A stretch of DNA of 64,000 nucleotides from Erwinia tracheiphila. Its GTDB lineage: Bacteria; Pseudomonadota; Gammaproteobacteria; Enterobacterales; Enterobacteriaceae. Under the pieces are notes generated by a model. It was not told the DNA's origin and searched no databases. It saw nothing but the letters and a program-made list of their open reading frames with translations. Position numbers and translations under genes: made by a program. Positions 9,304 through 18,577 of this stretch are shown piece after piece. The first letter of the stretch is position 1; every line of letters begins with the position of its first letter. The stretch lies in the NCBI RefSeq assembly GCF_021365465.1, contig NZ_CP089932.1, positions 3,472,001 to 3,536,000 on the forward strand, in the 5' to 3' direction.

Positions 9304-10291
9304 TTATCCCAGAATGCTGTCGATATACTTCAGCTCGCATCGCTGAATTCACGTTGGGAGAGCATACCGACAGCATCATCAATCTGGCTGGTCTTGCTGG
9401 GACCAATCAGTACCGAGGTAACACGACCTCCCGAAACACCCAGGCGAGCGCCATTTGCGAGAATTTTTGCCCGCGCTGCTGCACCAGCGTATTAAGCTGG
9501 CGTACTTTCTCCATTTTGTGTGGGGTCAGCTGTTCGGCATTGAGGAATTGACTGCTACTGGCCGCGCGAGAATCTTGCGGGATGCCCTGTAAATAGAGGT
9601 CGGTCAGTACGCCGCCAGCCTGGGGCGAAAAAGCGATACACCCCACGCCCTTCGAACTCAAGACATCCAGCAGGCTATTTTCTGGTGCGCGCTCGAACAT
9701 CGAATATTTTGGTTGATGAATTAGGCAGGGTGTACCAAGCTCTCGCAGCAGTGTGGTTGTTTTGTCTGCGAGTTTGGCAGGGTAATTTGACAGTCCGATA
9801 TAAAGTGCTTTGCGCTGACACACGATATGATCCAACGCGGCCATGGTCTCTTCAAGGGGCGTTTCCGGGTCTGGTCGATGATGATAAAAAATATCCACAT
9901 AATCCAGCCCCATACGTTTGAGGCTTTGATTAAGACTGGCGATAAGATATTTACGAGAGCTCCAGTCACCATAGGGGCCATCCCACATAGTGGGACCTGC
10001 TTTCGTTGAGATAATCAGCTCATATTGCAGGTCATAAAAATCCTGCTGCAAAATTCGCCCAAAATTTTCCTCTGCGGAACCGGGCGGTGGGCCATAGTTA
10101 TCAGCGAGATCAAAGTGAATGATGCAATTATCAAATGCATGCTGCAGGAAGCGACGACAGCGATCTGCCATGGCATTATGGCCAAAATTGTGCCACAGCC
10201 CCAGAGATATTGCGGGAAGCTTCAGTCAGCTCAGGCCACAGCATTGATACATCATTGTCTGGTAGCGTTTAATATCAGGCTGATAAACCAT
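9304..10291 (-). pseudogene. gpr: L-glyceraldehyde-3-phosphate reductase (aldo/keto reductase), multiply broken
   Basis: The ATG at 10289-10291 (AGGA Shine-Dalgarno) begins MVYQPDIKRYQTMMY, the expected N-terminus of Gpr/YghZ, an NADPH-dependent aldo/keto reductase. A TGA at 10226-10228 replaces the Gly codon of the KSGLKLP motif. The frame then stays open through FDLADNYGPPPGSAEENFGR, STKAG and HHRPDPETP to a frameshift near 9420 (LAWVFREV instead of LAWVLR-VTSVLIG). The C-terminal VTSVLIGPSKTSQIDDAVGML is in another frame, and a last shift gives ELKYIDSILG before TAA at 9304-9306. Three lesions make loss of function nearly certain. The total of about 329 codons is near the usual 346. Confidence 0.87.
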
Positions 10292-10385
10292 GAATTTGTC
10301 CTGTTGGTACAGTAAGTGTTGGCTGATAATTCAGTAGTATATGCGTTTACACCACCTGACCTGCCCCCAGTATTAGATACAACCT

Positions 10386-11219
10386 TCAGTTAGTAATGTC
10401 GGTTGGTTTTTCTTCATGTTTCCCGTTTCGCCAGCATGCTGCAAATTCAAGCGGCGTCTGGTAATTCAGCGATGAATGAGGTCTGGACTCGTTATAATCC
10501 TGCCGCCAGTCATTAATGATTTTCCGGGCATGAAGAATATCGCTGAACCAGTGCTCATTCAGGCATTCATCCCGAAAGCGTCCGTTAAAACTCTCAATAA
10601 ATCCGTTCTGTGTTGGCTTACCCGGCTGGATAAGTCGCAGTTCTACACCATGCTCAAAAGCCCACTGTTCGAGCGCACAGCAGGTAAATTCCGGGCCCTG
10701 ATCGGTTCTTATCGTTGCCGGATAGCCGCGAAACAGCGCGAGGCCGTCCAGAATACGTGCGACCTGAACGCCTGAAATACCGAAAGCGGCGGTGATCGTC
10801 AGACACTCCTTCGTGAAATCATCCACGCAGGTCAGGCACTTAATCCGGCGGCCGCTGGAAAGTGCATCCATGACAAAATCCATCGACCATGTCAGGTTCG
10901 GCGCATCCGGGCGGAGAAGCGGAAGCCGCTCAGTCGCCAGACCCTTACGGCGTCGCCTGCGTTTTACACCGAGACCGTTAAGGTGATAGATGCGGTAAAC
11001 CCTCTTGTGGTTGACGTGAAGGCCCTCCCGACGCAATAACTGCCAGATGCGCCGGTAACCAAATCGGCGACGTTCAAGTGCCAGCTCTGTGATACGCAGA
11101 GATAGTTGCGCGTCAGCAGCCGGACGCTGAACCGAATAACGGCAGGTTGAAAGGGACAGACCGGCCAGCCTGCAGGCACGACGTTGCGACAGACCCGTTA
11201 TCTCACACATGACTTCCAC
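10386..11219 (-). CDS. IS3-family transposase OrfB (DDE integrase domain)
   Basis: This frame encodes the catalytic half of the IS3 transposase: HTH_21 segment ([18 protein letters not shown]), then the rve integrase core with Asp in [10 protein letters not shown], Asp in IRTDQGPEF and Glu in [16 protein letters not shown], followed by the C-terminal NYQTPLEFA motif. In IS3 elements OrfB is made as an OrfAB fusion by -1 frameshifting. Here the end of orfA (CGA AAG TTC TGA) allows a -1 slip giving AAA GTT CTG ACG, which joins into this frame upstream of its first ATG. It appears intact. Confidence 0.9.
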   Translation of the reverse strand: MEVMCEITGLSQRRACRLAGLSLSTCRYSVQRPAADAQLSLRITELALERRRFGYRRIWQLLRREGLHVNHKRVYRIYHLNGLGVKRRRRRKGLATERLPLLRPDAPNLTWSMDFVMDALSSGRRIKCLTCVDDFTKECLTITAAFGISGVQVARILDGLALFRGYPATIRTDQGPEFTCCALEQWAFEHGVELRLIQPGKPTQNGFIESFNGRFRDECLNEHWFSDILHARKIINDWRQDYNESRPHSSLNYQTPLEFAACWRNGKHEEKPTDITN

Positions 11220-11242
11220 GGCTTCCCGCTTCTGGTCTGTCG

Positions 11243-11506
11243 TCAGAACTTTCGGCCCAGAGCCACCTTAAGCGCCTCCTTATCCAGCATGGCTTCAGCG
11301 AGCAGCTTCTTGAGGCGGGCGTTCTCCTCTTCAAGTGACTTGAGCCGCTTCACTTCGGGGACTTCCATGCCGCCAAACTTCTTGCGCCCGGTGTAGAAGG
11401 TAGCGTCTGAAATAGCATGCTTGCGGCAGAGTTCCCGGGCCGAAACCCCGGCTTCGGCCTCGCGGAGAATACTGATGATCTGTTCGTCGGAAAATCGCTT
11501 CTTCAT
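11243..11506 (-). CDS. IS3-family transposase OrfA (HTH protein)
   Basis: The 87-residue protein has the HTH_Tnp_1 fold ([34 protein letters not shown], shown in part as [15 protein letters not shown]) followed by a leucine-rich coiled coil ([20 protein letters not shown]), as in other IS3 OrfA proteins that bind the element ends. One residue differs from the usual family pattern: TGRKKFGG where TWRKKFGG is common, so a conserved Trp is replaced. The frame ends at the frameshift window that leads into orfB. Confidence 0.9.
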   Translation of the reverse strand: MKKRFSDEQIISILREAEAGVSARELCRKHAISDATFYTGRKKFGGMEVPEVKRLKSLEEENARLKKLLAEAMLDKEALKVALGRKF

Positions 11507-11578
11507 GGGGATGTCCTCATGTGACTTATGAAGACATTACTAACATCGCGCTGTATTAATCAACGGGGAGCAGGTCAG

Positions 11579-11888
11579 TATCCGCAAACGTGCTCTGGCC
11601 CACGTCTTCGGCCCGAGAAATGCCCCGACCCTGCGACGATTGCTGGCCCTGTTAAGCAAATTTAACATTGCCTTTTATATGACAGATGCCTGGCCGGTTT
11701 ATAAAGTTCGGTTAAGTGCAACAGGCCACGTGGTGAGCAAGAAATATACCCAACGGACAGAACGACATAATCTTAATCTTCGCACACATATCAAACGACT
11801 GACCCGCAGAACAATTTGCTTTTCGAAGTCAGAGGAAATGCACGATAAGATCATCGGTTGGTATCTTACTCTTCATCATTATCAATAA
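11579..11888 (+). pseudogene. IS1-family InsB transposase, C-terminal fragment
   Basis: Directly after the IS3 end the plus-strand frame is open without a start and encodes the last ~103 residues of an IS1-type InsB: LAHVFGPRNAPTLRRLLALL, the catalytic Asp in YMTDAWPVY, the Glu region KKYTQRTERHNLNLRTH and the terminal KIIGWYLTLHHYQ. The 5' part and insA are missing, cut off by the IS3 element. It shows that one IS invaded or recombined with another here. Confidence 0.88.
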
Positions 11889-12011
11889 ATCTGCGTCACG
11901 ACCCAATATCATCAGGTAGAGCCTGAAATCTCTGAGAGAGTATTTTCATGGGCGACAGCATGATCTCCTGTTCAGCTAAAAATCAAGCATATTCAATGAT
12001 CACGGGTATAG

Positions 12012-12422
12012 TTAGTTTATATCTTTCACCTTTAACTCTCCTTTATCTACCCACACGGAAAAAGTCACACTATAACTATTCCCATTTTTCATAGTATGAT
12101 CTTCTTTCATTCGTATTGCATTAATAGAAAACACATATGATTTACCTGGCTCAAAGATAAAACCAAAACTAGAGACGCATTTATCTGAATATAATTTAGG
12201 TGTATTTCCAATAGTGAATTGTTTATCCAACATATTTTCACTATTACCAAGCTCATTTATACTTAATAAAGATATTCTTTCGTTTTCAGTATCTGGTAGT
12301 GTAACGCAAATACCATCACCTACAACACTTACATTAGCCCGATGATTTTCTGGGCGAGTATCATTTATGTGACAGGATGTTATAAATAAAACAGGAATAA
12401 ATACACTTATGCTTTTCATCAT
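12012..12422 (-). CDS. putative T6SS immunity lipoprotein
   Basis: The 136-residue protein starts with a lipoprotein signal (SVFIPVLFITSC, lipidated Cys at about residue 17). The mature part resembles the periplasmic lipoproteins annotated as putative type VI secretion immunity proteins, with CVTLPDTENERISLLSI-type strands, a single Cys in KCVSSFGFIFEPGKSYVF and a terminal SVTFSVWVDKGELK. It follows the metallopeptidase toxin remnant by 9 bp in the same direction, the usual toxin-immunity layout. A periplasmic anchor implies that the toxin acts in the periplasm. The low G+C of the pair relative to the neighbours suggests horizontal acquisition. Function is inferred, not shown. Confidence 0.65.
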   Translation of the reverse strand: MMKSISVFIPVLFITSCHINDTRPENHRANVSVVGDGICVTLPDTENERISLLSINELGNSENMLDKQFTIGNTPKLYSDKCVSSFGFIFEPGKSYVFSINAIRMKEDHTMKNGNSYSVTFSVWVDKGELKVKDIN

Positions 12423-12431
12423 ATCGTTCTC

Positions 12432-12953
12432 TTATAAAATTGATGCTGGCAATATTTTTCTATATAGCGAAATAGTATTATCATCTAATTTTCCCTGAAA
12501 ACCAGCTTGACGGCCAATTTCGCTTTTCAGACCATTTACACCATATTTTTTTAATAAAAAGTAATCTGCAATAATCTGAGCCTGCTGCTCCATGCTGTAT
12601 TTACTTAAATTTTTATTCGGATCGATTATATATTTATAAGTTGATACCCAGCTAAATATACCTCTTGTTCTAACCCACATTCCGTGCTGATGTTGCCAGA
12701 CATGAGTCATTTCATGCATAAAAAAATGCTGGTTAAATTTTGAAGATAAAGAGAAATCCTTAAGATATGTTTCTTTTCTGAAATACATTTCACCATTTGG
12801 CGTCACCCCAAAAAACTTCCCTTGCAAACCAAATGGGAGATAACTCTCACAATGAACCCATACCTTATTCCATTGAATTGAACTACCGAAAACTGTCTGA
12901 GCTAAATTTTTTTCCCCTAATGTTAAGAGGCGTAAAGAATTTTCCGTTTACAT
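12432..12953 (-). pseudogene. T6SS/Rhs-type zinc metallopeptidase toxin, stop at codon 2
   Basis: A 173-codon frame contains the HExxH-type zinc motif in FFMHEMTHVWQHQHG, preceded by the domain start LTLGEKNLAQTVFGSSIQW and LPFGLQ, and followed by YSMEQQAQIIADYFLL. This is the metallopeptidase domain found at the ends of VgrG/Rhs-linked type VI effectors. The natural start appears to be the ATG at 12951-12953, with GAGGA 7 nt upstream, but codon 2 is TAA (12948-12950). The only later start, a TTG at 12825-12827, would remove the conserved N-terminal part of the domain. It is therefore probably silenced, or translated weakly by reinitiation. The immunity gene follows 9 bp downstream. Confidence 0.65.
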
Positions 12954-13104
12954 AAGTAATCCTCTGTCAGAAACACAAACACGATCATAATGAGTAAATG
13001 ATAAATTCTGTATAAACTAAACTAAACAGGAAATATATTTTTAGGAATTATGCCCGAAAACATAAAAACCTCTGGTTGCTCATTGCTATTTTCATAAAAA
13101 TATA

Positions 13105-14385
13105 CTATGCGAGCTTCTCCATATAATCCGCCCACACCTGCAACCACTTCCGGCACTCAGCATCATACTTATACAAATTATAAATCCCTTCAACACCACC
13201 GCGCGTATGACCCAATACGGCCTCGGCAACCTCATTTGGACACTGTAAACGAGATAATCCAGTACGCACTGTACGCCGCAAGTCGTGAGGCGTCCAATGA
13301 GGTATATCAAGCATTTGACCGTTTTCACGTAATCGCCATGAGTTTTCAGTGAGGTACTTCTGCTGGATTGGTTTTTTAGTCGCCTGCGAAGGGAACAAAT
13401 ATTTGTCAGAGGTCAGGCGTAGTACTTTGAGAAAGCCAATCGCCTGATCCGATAACTGAACGTAACGCTCTACGCCAGTCTTAGTTTCCCGAAGATGAAT
13501 GGTGCCTTTTTCAAGATCAACATCATCCCAAGCCATGTTGCAGACTTCACCTGTTCGGCATCCTGTCCAGAGTGTCAGCCGTAGCACGTTTTTAATCGTT
13601 GGCGTATAAGCAGAACCCGGAAGCCATTTAAGAAATTTTCCAAGCTCGACCTCGCTAAGTACCCGTGTTCCACGACCATTTGTGAGCTTGATCCTAGTCT
13701 GTCGCAAGCTGAATTTTGCTAACAACGCCGGATTCGCAAAACTGTCGTCAAAACGACCAAGGCCAATAGCAAACTCATAAGAAAGTGAAAGTTCCCTCAG
13801 AACATTACCAGCCTGTACAGGCGCGCCTCGGGCTACAATACCATTAATTAAATTGATGACATCCTGCCGCGTAATCTCAGCAGCATTTCGTGTTCCTAAG
13901 CTTTTAACGGCATCACCATAGAGAGTACGACGAACCTCGACCTGCCCTTTCGGCTTTCTGGCACCGGAAATGATCCTCCCATCCTTCGTTTTACGATCCT
14001 CAATACGCCCGGTAAGATACAACTCAACCAACCCTTCAACTGTCAGCACTGCCGCTTTCGGTTTTTGGCTCTCTTCTAGTAGGCGTTGCTTCTCATCTTT
14101 TAGCTCAGACGCCGGACAGCGCCCTTCACTTCTGATTAGTTTGAGTTCTTGCAACTTCATGCGGGCCATTGCGAGAGAGGTTTGCGGAAAGCTTCCAATT
14201 TTTACCTGTGACAGCTTATTGGTCACTGGGCTAGTATAGCGGTAGAAAAAGGTCTTGATACCAGAAGCTCCGCAAGTCACACGCAAGCCCCGGTTTTCGC
14301 CCGTATCGGATTTGTTTTTGTCGCCGGGCTTCATCATTTCGACCGCTTTGGATGACAAAGGTTTGCCTGCTGGTTTATCCGTCAT
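13105..14385 (-). CDS. tyrosine-type site-specific integrase
   Basis: The 426-residue protein has the layout of island/phage tyrosine recombinases: an N-terminal DUF4102-like arm-binding part (GLRVTCGASGIKTFFYRY), a core-binding SAM-like domain, and the catalytic domain with Arg in LWTGCRTGEVC, HxxR in PHDLRRT, His in AVLGHTRGG and the nucleophile Tyr in IYNLYKYD. It should cut and join DNA at an attachment site. It is oriented away from mutS; the gene start is 233 bp from mutS, and the intervening DNA has 12-bp repeats. No excisionase or other phage genes are visible. Together with the toxin-immunity pair it marks a small accessory segment. Confidence 0.92.
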   Translation of the reverse strand: MTDKPAGKPLSSKAVEMMKPGDKNKSDTGENRGLRVTCGASGIKTFFYRYTSPVTNKLSQVKIGSFPQTSLAMARMKLQELKLIRSEGRCPASELKDEKQRLLEESQKPKAAVLTVEGLVELYLTGRIEDRKTKDGRIISGARKPKGQVEVRRTLYGDAVKSLGTRNAAEITRQDVINLINGIVARGAPVQAGNVLRELSLSYEFAIGLGRFDDSFANPALLAKFSLRQTRIKLTNGRGTRVLSEVELGKFLKWLPGSAYTPTIKNVLRLTLWTGCRTGEVCNMAWDDVDLEKGTIHLRETKTGVERYVQLSDQAIGFLKVLRLTSDKYLFPSQATKKPIQQKYLTENSWRLRENGQMLDIPHWTPHDLRRTVRTGLSRLQCPNEVAEAVLGHTRGGVEGIYNLYKYDAECRKWLQVWADYMEKLA

Positions 14386-14449
14386 ACAAGATCCATTTTA
14401 TGGCTAACCAATTGATTTATCTAGGCTGTAACACAGCTTTTCTTTCCAA

Positions 14450-14519
14450 GTGTAGGTTGTGAGTTTATTTAGTACAATTATACCATAACCTACATAACAA
14501 CCTACATTTCGACCTACAC
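14450..14519. repeat. 12-bp-spaced ACCTACA iterons upstream of integrase and mutS
   Basis: Three direct copies of [A/G]ACCTACA[T/C] start at 14487, 14499 and 14511, exactly 12 bp apart, and one inverted copy (GTGTAGGTT) lies at 14450-14458. Regular spacing close to a helical turn suggests a protein-binding array, for example integrase arm sites, an excisionase site or an operator of the integrase gene. The binder is unknown. Confidence 0.6.
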
Positions 14520-14618
14520 TTATATGTGGGTTTTGGTGATTTTTTATAAGACAACGTGATATCTAATGAGAACAACAAAAATAACAATTTACTTTAAATT
14601 CAATGGAATATATAAATT

Positions 14619-17180
14619 ATGTCGCTGAATGACAACGTAAACTTAGATTCGCACACCCCAATGATACAGCAGTATCTTCGACTGAAGTCTGAGCATCCGG
14701 AAATTCTGTTATTCTATCGCATGGGCGATTTTTACGAGCTGTTCTATGATGACGCCAAGCGCGCCTCTCAGCTACTGGACATTTCGTTAACCAGGCGCGG
14801 AGCTTCCGCAGGCCAGCCCATTCCAATGGCAGGCGTCCCTTATCACGCGGTTGAGAACTATCTTGCCAAACTGGTCCAGTTAGGTGAATCCGTAGCAATC
14901 TGCGAGCAAATTGGTGATCCCGCTCTTAGTAAAGGGCCGGTTGAGCGCAAAGTGGTACGCATCGTTACACCTGGCACGATCAGCGATGAAGCATTGCTGC
15001 AGGAGCGGCAGGATAATATCCTGGCCGCAATATGGCAGGATGCACGAGGGTTTGGTTATGCCACTCTGGATATCAGTTCCGGTCGTTTCCGTCTTGCTGA
15101 ACCGTCAGATGCAGAAACCATGGCGACGGAGCTACAACGTACTAACCCTGCAGAATTACTCTACCCGGAAGAACTCGCCGCTATGGCGTTGATTGAAAAC
15201 AGACGGGGATTGCGGCGCAGGCCACTATGGGAATTCGAGATCGATACCGCCCGTCAACAACTCAATCTGCAATTCGGTACTCGCGATCTAATCGGGTTTG
15301 GCATTGAACAGGCACACCTTGCGTTACGCGCAGCGGGTTGCCTGTTGCAGTATGTTAAGGATACCCAGCGCACTTCTCTGCCACACATTCGCTCGGTGAC
15401 CATGGAGCGCCAGCAGGACAGTATTATTATGGATGCTGCGACCCGCCGGAACCTTGAAATTACCCAAAACCTTTCCGGCGGTATTGAAAATACCCTCGCT
15501 GCGGTGCTGGACAAAACCGCTACGCCGATGGGAAGCCGCATGCTGAAACGCTGGCTTCATACACCCGTAAGGGACATCCCCACCCTCGTTAATCGTCAGC
15601 AGAGTATCGGATCGCTTCAGGATATCAATGATGAATTGTCCCCTCTTCTTCGGCAGATAGGTGATTTGGAACGGATTCTGGCAAGACTGGCATTGAGAAC
15701 GGCTCGCCCTCGCGATCTGGCAAGAATGCGTCATGCTTTTCAACAATTGCCACAGCTGGATGCAATACTGATAAACATTGCCACACCTCATCTCCAGAGA
15801 CTACGTCAGCAAATCGGGCAATTTACCGAACTCCGCCAGCTCCTCGAAAACGCAATTATTGAATCTCCCCCCATATTGATAAGGGACGGTGGCGTAATTG
15901 CACCAGGATATAATGCCGAACTGGATGAGTGGCGAGCACTGGCTGACGGGGCTACAGACTATCTGGATCGTCTGGAAATTCGCGAAAGGGAAAAGCTCGG
16001 ACTGGATACGCTCAAAGTCGGTTTTAATGCTATCCATGGCTATTACATTCAGGTCAGCCGCGGACAGAGCCATCTGGTGCCAATCCATTATGTCCGTCGA
16101 CAAACGCTGAAAAATGCCGAGCGCTATATCATACCCGAGTTAAAAGAGTATGAGGACAAGGTGCTTACCTCTAAAGGAAAGGCATTATCGCTGGAAAAAT
16201 CCCTCTATGAAGAATTGTTTGACCTGCTACTGCCACATCTGGAAGCACTGCAGCTAAGTGCTGCTTCGCTTGCTGAACTGGACGTGCTTTCGAATCTGGC
16301 AGAGCGTGCCTGGACATTAAACTACAGCTGTCCCCTTCTTAGCGAAAAGCCCGGTATAAAAATCACCGGCGGTCGTCATCCGGTTGTCGAGCAGGTACTG
16401 AAAGAACCATTTATAGCCAATCCGCTGTCGCTGTCTGTGCAACGAAGAATGCTGGTGATTACCGGACCAAACATGGGTGGTAAAAGTACCTATATGCGCC
16501 AGGCAGCACTGATTACACTGATGGCAAGTATTGGCAGCTATGTTCCTGCAGATGAAGCCGAAATTGGTCCTGTCGATCGCATTTTTACTCGCGTGGGCGC
16601 GGCTGACGATCTGGCATCGGGGCGTTCCACCTTTATGGTCGAAATGACCGAAACTGCGAACATTCTGCACAATGCCACCGAGCACAGTCTGGTATTAATG
16701 GATGAGATTGGCCGTGGTACATCTACCTATGATGGCCTGTCGTTGGCCTGGGCCTGTGCAGAAAGTCTGGCTAACCGAAATAAAGCAATGACTCTTTTTG
16801 CCACCCATTACTTTGAACTCACCACACTGCCGGAAAAAATGGAAGGCGTGGTTAATATTCATCTGGATGCGGTTGAGCATGGCGATACTATTGCTTTTAT
16901 ACACAGTGTGCGGGAGGGGGCCGCCAGTAAAAGCTATGGTTTATCCGTTGCTGCTCTGGCTGGTGTACCAAAAGAGGTAATCAAGCGCGCCAAGCAAAAG
17001 CTTAGAGAACTGGAAACACTTTCCATTAACAGTGCAACCTCTAAAATCGATGGTTCGCAGTTACCATTATTGGTAGAGGAAACCTCTCCTGCTGTCGAAG
17101 CCCTGGAAGCCCTGGACCCGGATTCTCTTTCACCCCGGCAGGCGCTGGAATGGATTTATCGCCTCAAGTCATTAGTTTGA
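14619..17180 (+). CDS. mutS: DNA mismatch repair protein MutS
   Basis: The 853-residue protein, same length as in E. coli, recognises base mismatches and recruits MutL. Domain I carries the mismatch-reading Phe-x-Glu in [16 protein letters not shown]. The connector, lever and clamp domains follow, and the ABC-type ATPase domain has the Walker [10 protein letters not shown], the signature [16 protein letters not shown] and the Walker [17 protein letters not shown]. The C-terminal tail [20 protein letters not shown] is the tetramerisation region. No frame damage is seen, so the many lesions in the window are not explained by a broken mutS. No clear Shine-Dalgarno precedes the ATG; the start is set by family alignment. 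Confidence 0.97.
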   Translation: MSLNDNVNLDSHTPMIQQYLRLKSEHPEILLFYRMGDFYELFYDDAKRASQLLDISLTRRGASAGQPIPMAGVPYHAVENYLAKLVQLGESVAICEQIGDPALSKGPVERKVVRIVTPGTISDEALLQERQDNILAAIWQDARGFGYATLDISSGRFRLAEPSDAETMATELQRTNPAELLYPEELAAMALIENRRGLRRRPLWEFEIDTARQQLNLQFGTRDLIGFGIEQAHLALRAAGCLLQYVKDTQRTSLPHIRSVTMERQQDSIIMDAATRRNLEITQNLSGGIENTLAAVLDKTATPMGSRMLKRWLHTPVRDIPTLVNRQQSIGSLQDINDELSPLLRQIGDLERILARLALRTARPRDLARMRHAFQQLPQLDAILINIATPHLQRLRQQIGQFTELRQLLENAIIESPPILIRDGGVIAPGYNAELDEWRALADGATDYLDRLEIREREKLGLDTLKVGFNAIHGYYIQVSRGQSHLVPIHYVRRQTLKNAERYIIPELKEYEDKVLTSKGKALSLEKSLYEELFDLLLPHLEALQLSAASLAELDVLSNLAERAWTLNYSCPLLSEKPGIKITGGRHPVVEQVLKEPFIANPLSLSVQRRMLVITGPNMGGKSTYMRQAALITLMASIGSYVPADEAEIGPVDRIFTRVGAADDLASGRSTFMVEMTETANILHNATEHSLVLMDEIGRGTSTYDGLSLAWACAESLANRNKAMTLFATHYFELTTLPEKMEGVVNIHLDAVEHGDTIAFIHSVREGAASKSYGLSVAALAGVPKEVIKRAKQKLRELETLSINSATSKIDGSQLPLLVEETSPAVEALEALDPDSLSPRQALEWIYRLKSLV

Positions 17181-17337
17181 AATCAGTGACACGTTTTTTC
17201 AGTCTGAAGTCATCTTTCTGGAAGGTGGTTTTTATTACAGCGCAATGATCTGTATTCAAAACCAGAAACTTTCACTGTTTTGCTTTGATTTTCAGCCAGT
17301 CATAAATTAGCAAACAGGCTCTGCCGCAGTTATGTCA

Positions 17338-17370
17338 ACAGTAACGGTCCCGGTAAAGGACCGTTACTGT
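17338..17370 (+). terminator. 13-bp perfect hairpin downstream of mutS
   Basis: ACAGTAACGGTCC pairs perfectly with GGACCGTTACTGT across the loop CGGTAAA, 158 bp after the mutS stop. There is no T-run, so it may be a 3' end processing or stabilising structure rather than a full intrinsic terminator. Confidence 0.5.
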
Positions 17371-18002
17371 ATGAGTCCTGCTACAATGCTATCCTATTAG
17401 TCAATTTTCTGGTCTTTCTTAGCTGGCGTTATCATCACGCCGTGCGTACATTTCAGCGTTCATCGCAATCAAGTTCACTCTCACTGAGTAATGCCAGCCG
17501 TTTCTGGCACCTTATATATCGTTTAATTATCTCTTCGTTCACAACCACCGTTTTCACGAAGTAGCGACTTTTATGTAAGTAATTTCCCCATCGGATTTTG
17601 CATACGTGCTGAAAACAAGCGTAAAGACTCAACGTGTTTTGTTATTTCAACACTTCCATTAACATTATTGATATGAAGCACCCGGGCTGGGCCATCACGA
17701 CCAAATGCTCAGGGTCTGGCGAATAGTTGCCTCGGGGTGTTCAGCGTATTTTATGTGGCAGAGCATGGAATACTGCGTTGTAGCTCACCGGTTGGCTTGC
17801 CACTGGAGATGTTAAATCGATACCTCGCTTGTTAGTACAGACGATATTTGCAATACAAAAGTACATACGATGAACACCGTATTGTCATTTTCCTCGAACT
17901 TGCGGTAAGTAAAGTAAAATTTTCCAACATGGACCTTCTCAAGGCTATAAGCCTTACATGGACAATCCCCTGACTGAGGTGGCAGTTTAAAACTGACAAG
18001 AA
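17371..18002. other. gene-poor decayed stretch between mutS and rpoS
   Basis: No intact gene is visible. On the minus strand, coding-like pieces without a common frame can be read: SLEKVHVGKFYFTYRKFEEN (about 17870-17960), YSMLCHIKYAEHPEATIRQT (about 17700-17790) and ARVLHINNVNGSVEITKHVE (about 17610-17690), separated by stops and shifts. They may be parts of one decayed gene reading toward mutS. I do not recognise the family. The mutS-rpoS interval is known to be highly variable among enterobacteria. Confidence 0.4.
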
Positions 18003-18031
18003 AAAAAGCGGCTCTCAGACCACCGCTTTTT
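18003..18031. terminator. bidirectional intrinsic terminator near IS91 copy A
   Basis: AAAAAGCGG (18003-18011) pairs with CCGCTTTTT (18023-18031) across an 11-nt loop, with A-run and T-run on either side, so it can work on both strands. Before the IS91 insertion it lay about 70 bp beyond the rpoS stop and may have been the rpoS terminator. That origin is inferred. Confidence 0.7.
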
Positions 18032-18150
18032 AATGGCGAACATAGCGCCCTTACAGGGCGAGCGTCACGGCTCTGCCGTTCCGAGGGTGTTCATGACCGG
18101 CTCACAGCTTTATACTCTGCGGTATGTTAATTTCTCAGGAAATCATTCAC

Positions 18151-18569
18151 ATGGCCCGTAGCAAAGCCCCCAGAAAGCGTAAACCCACGCCCTCGTCCCG
18201 ACGCGCTATACCCGGATATCCTAAGCGTTTTCTGGTGTCCATTCCGCCCCGGAGCGATTATGACGACCCCGACGAGTTTTTTACGACACTCCGCAGGATG
18301 CCATTCGTCACTGTGTCCACCTGGGGCCACAGTTTTTCCTCGATACACACTTCGACCCGCCTCTCGTCTGCATCATCCGCGGCTTTGAGCCGCCTGACTC
18401 ACCCGACGGCGATGTCGTCCTTGAGTCCATGCCAGCCGATGTGTTTATTATCGCCACAGAATCCGGCATGCTGCCGGTGACCTTCGCTCCCTGGGATAAA
18501 CACACCGACAACTGGGCCGATGACTGTGACGACTGGCACTATAATACCGGCGCCACTGCAGAGCGATAA
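18151..18569 (+). pseudogene. IS91 accessory ORF (ORF121-like), frameshifted
   Basis: A basic N-terminus starts at the ATG 18151 (MARSKAPRKRKPTPSSRRA, AGGA 10 nt upstream) and reads to FFTTLRR. One base seems missing near 18297, because the following coding sequence is in another frame: DAIRHCVHLGPQFFLDTHFD ... DDWHYNTGATAER, ending TAA at 18567-18569, 8 bp before the transposase ATG. IS91 has a small upstream ORF of about 121 codons with an accessory role. The same shift occurs in copy B. It is either a lesion fixed in the active element or a site of programmed frameshifting. Confidence 0.65.
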
Positions 18570-18577
18570 TCCGCCGC

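Larger units (their letters stand above)
10357..11577 (-). mobile_element. IS3-family insertion sequence (IS407/IS51-like group)
   Basis: The element has terminal repeats beginning TGACCTGCCCCC at 10357 and, inverted at the other end, TGACCTGCTCCCC ending at 11577. It carries the usual two overlapping frames orfA and orfB on the minus strand. The flanks do not show a matching target duplication: the left flank belongs to the gpr upstream region, the right one to an IS1 fragment. This suggests that a deletion or recombination occurred at the element after insertion. Confidence 0.85.

Noticed and set aside
10226..10228. TGA in gpr as a selenocysteine codon
   Set aside because: The position is a conserved glycine in aldo/keto reductases, and the gene has two more frame lesions near its end.
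14619..17180. A mutator state from a broken mutS explaining the many lesions
   Set aside because: mutS is full length with intact mismatch and ATPase motifs.
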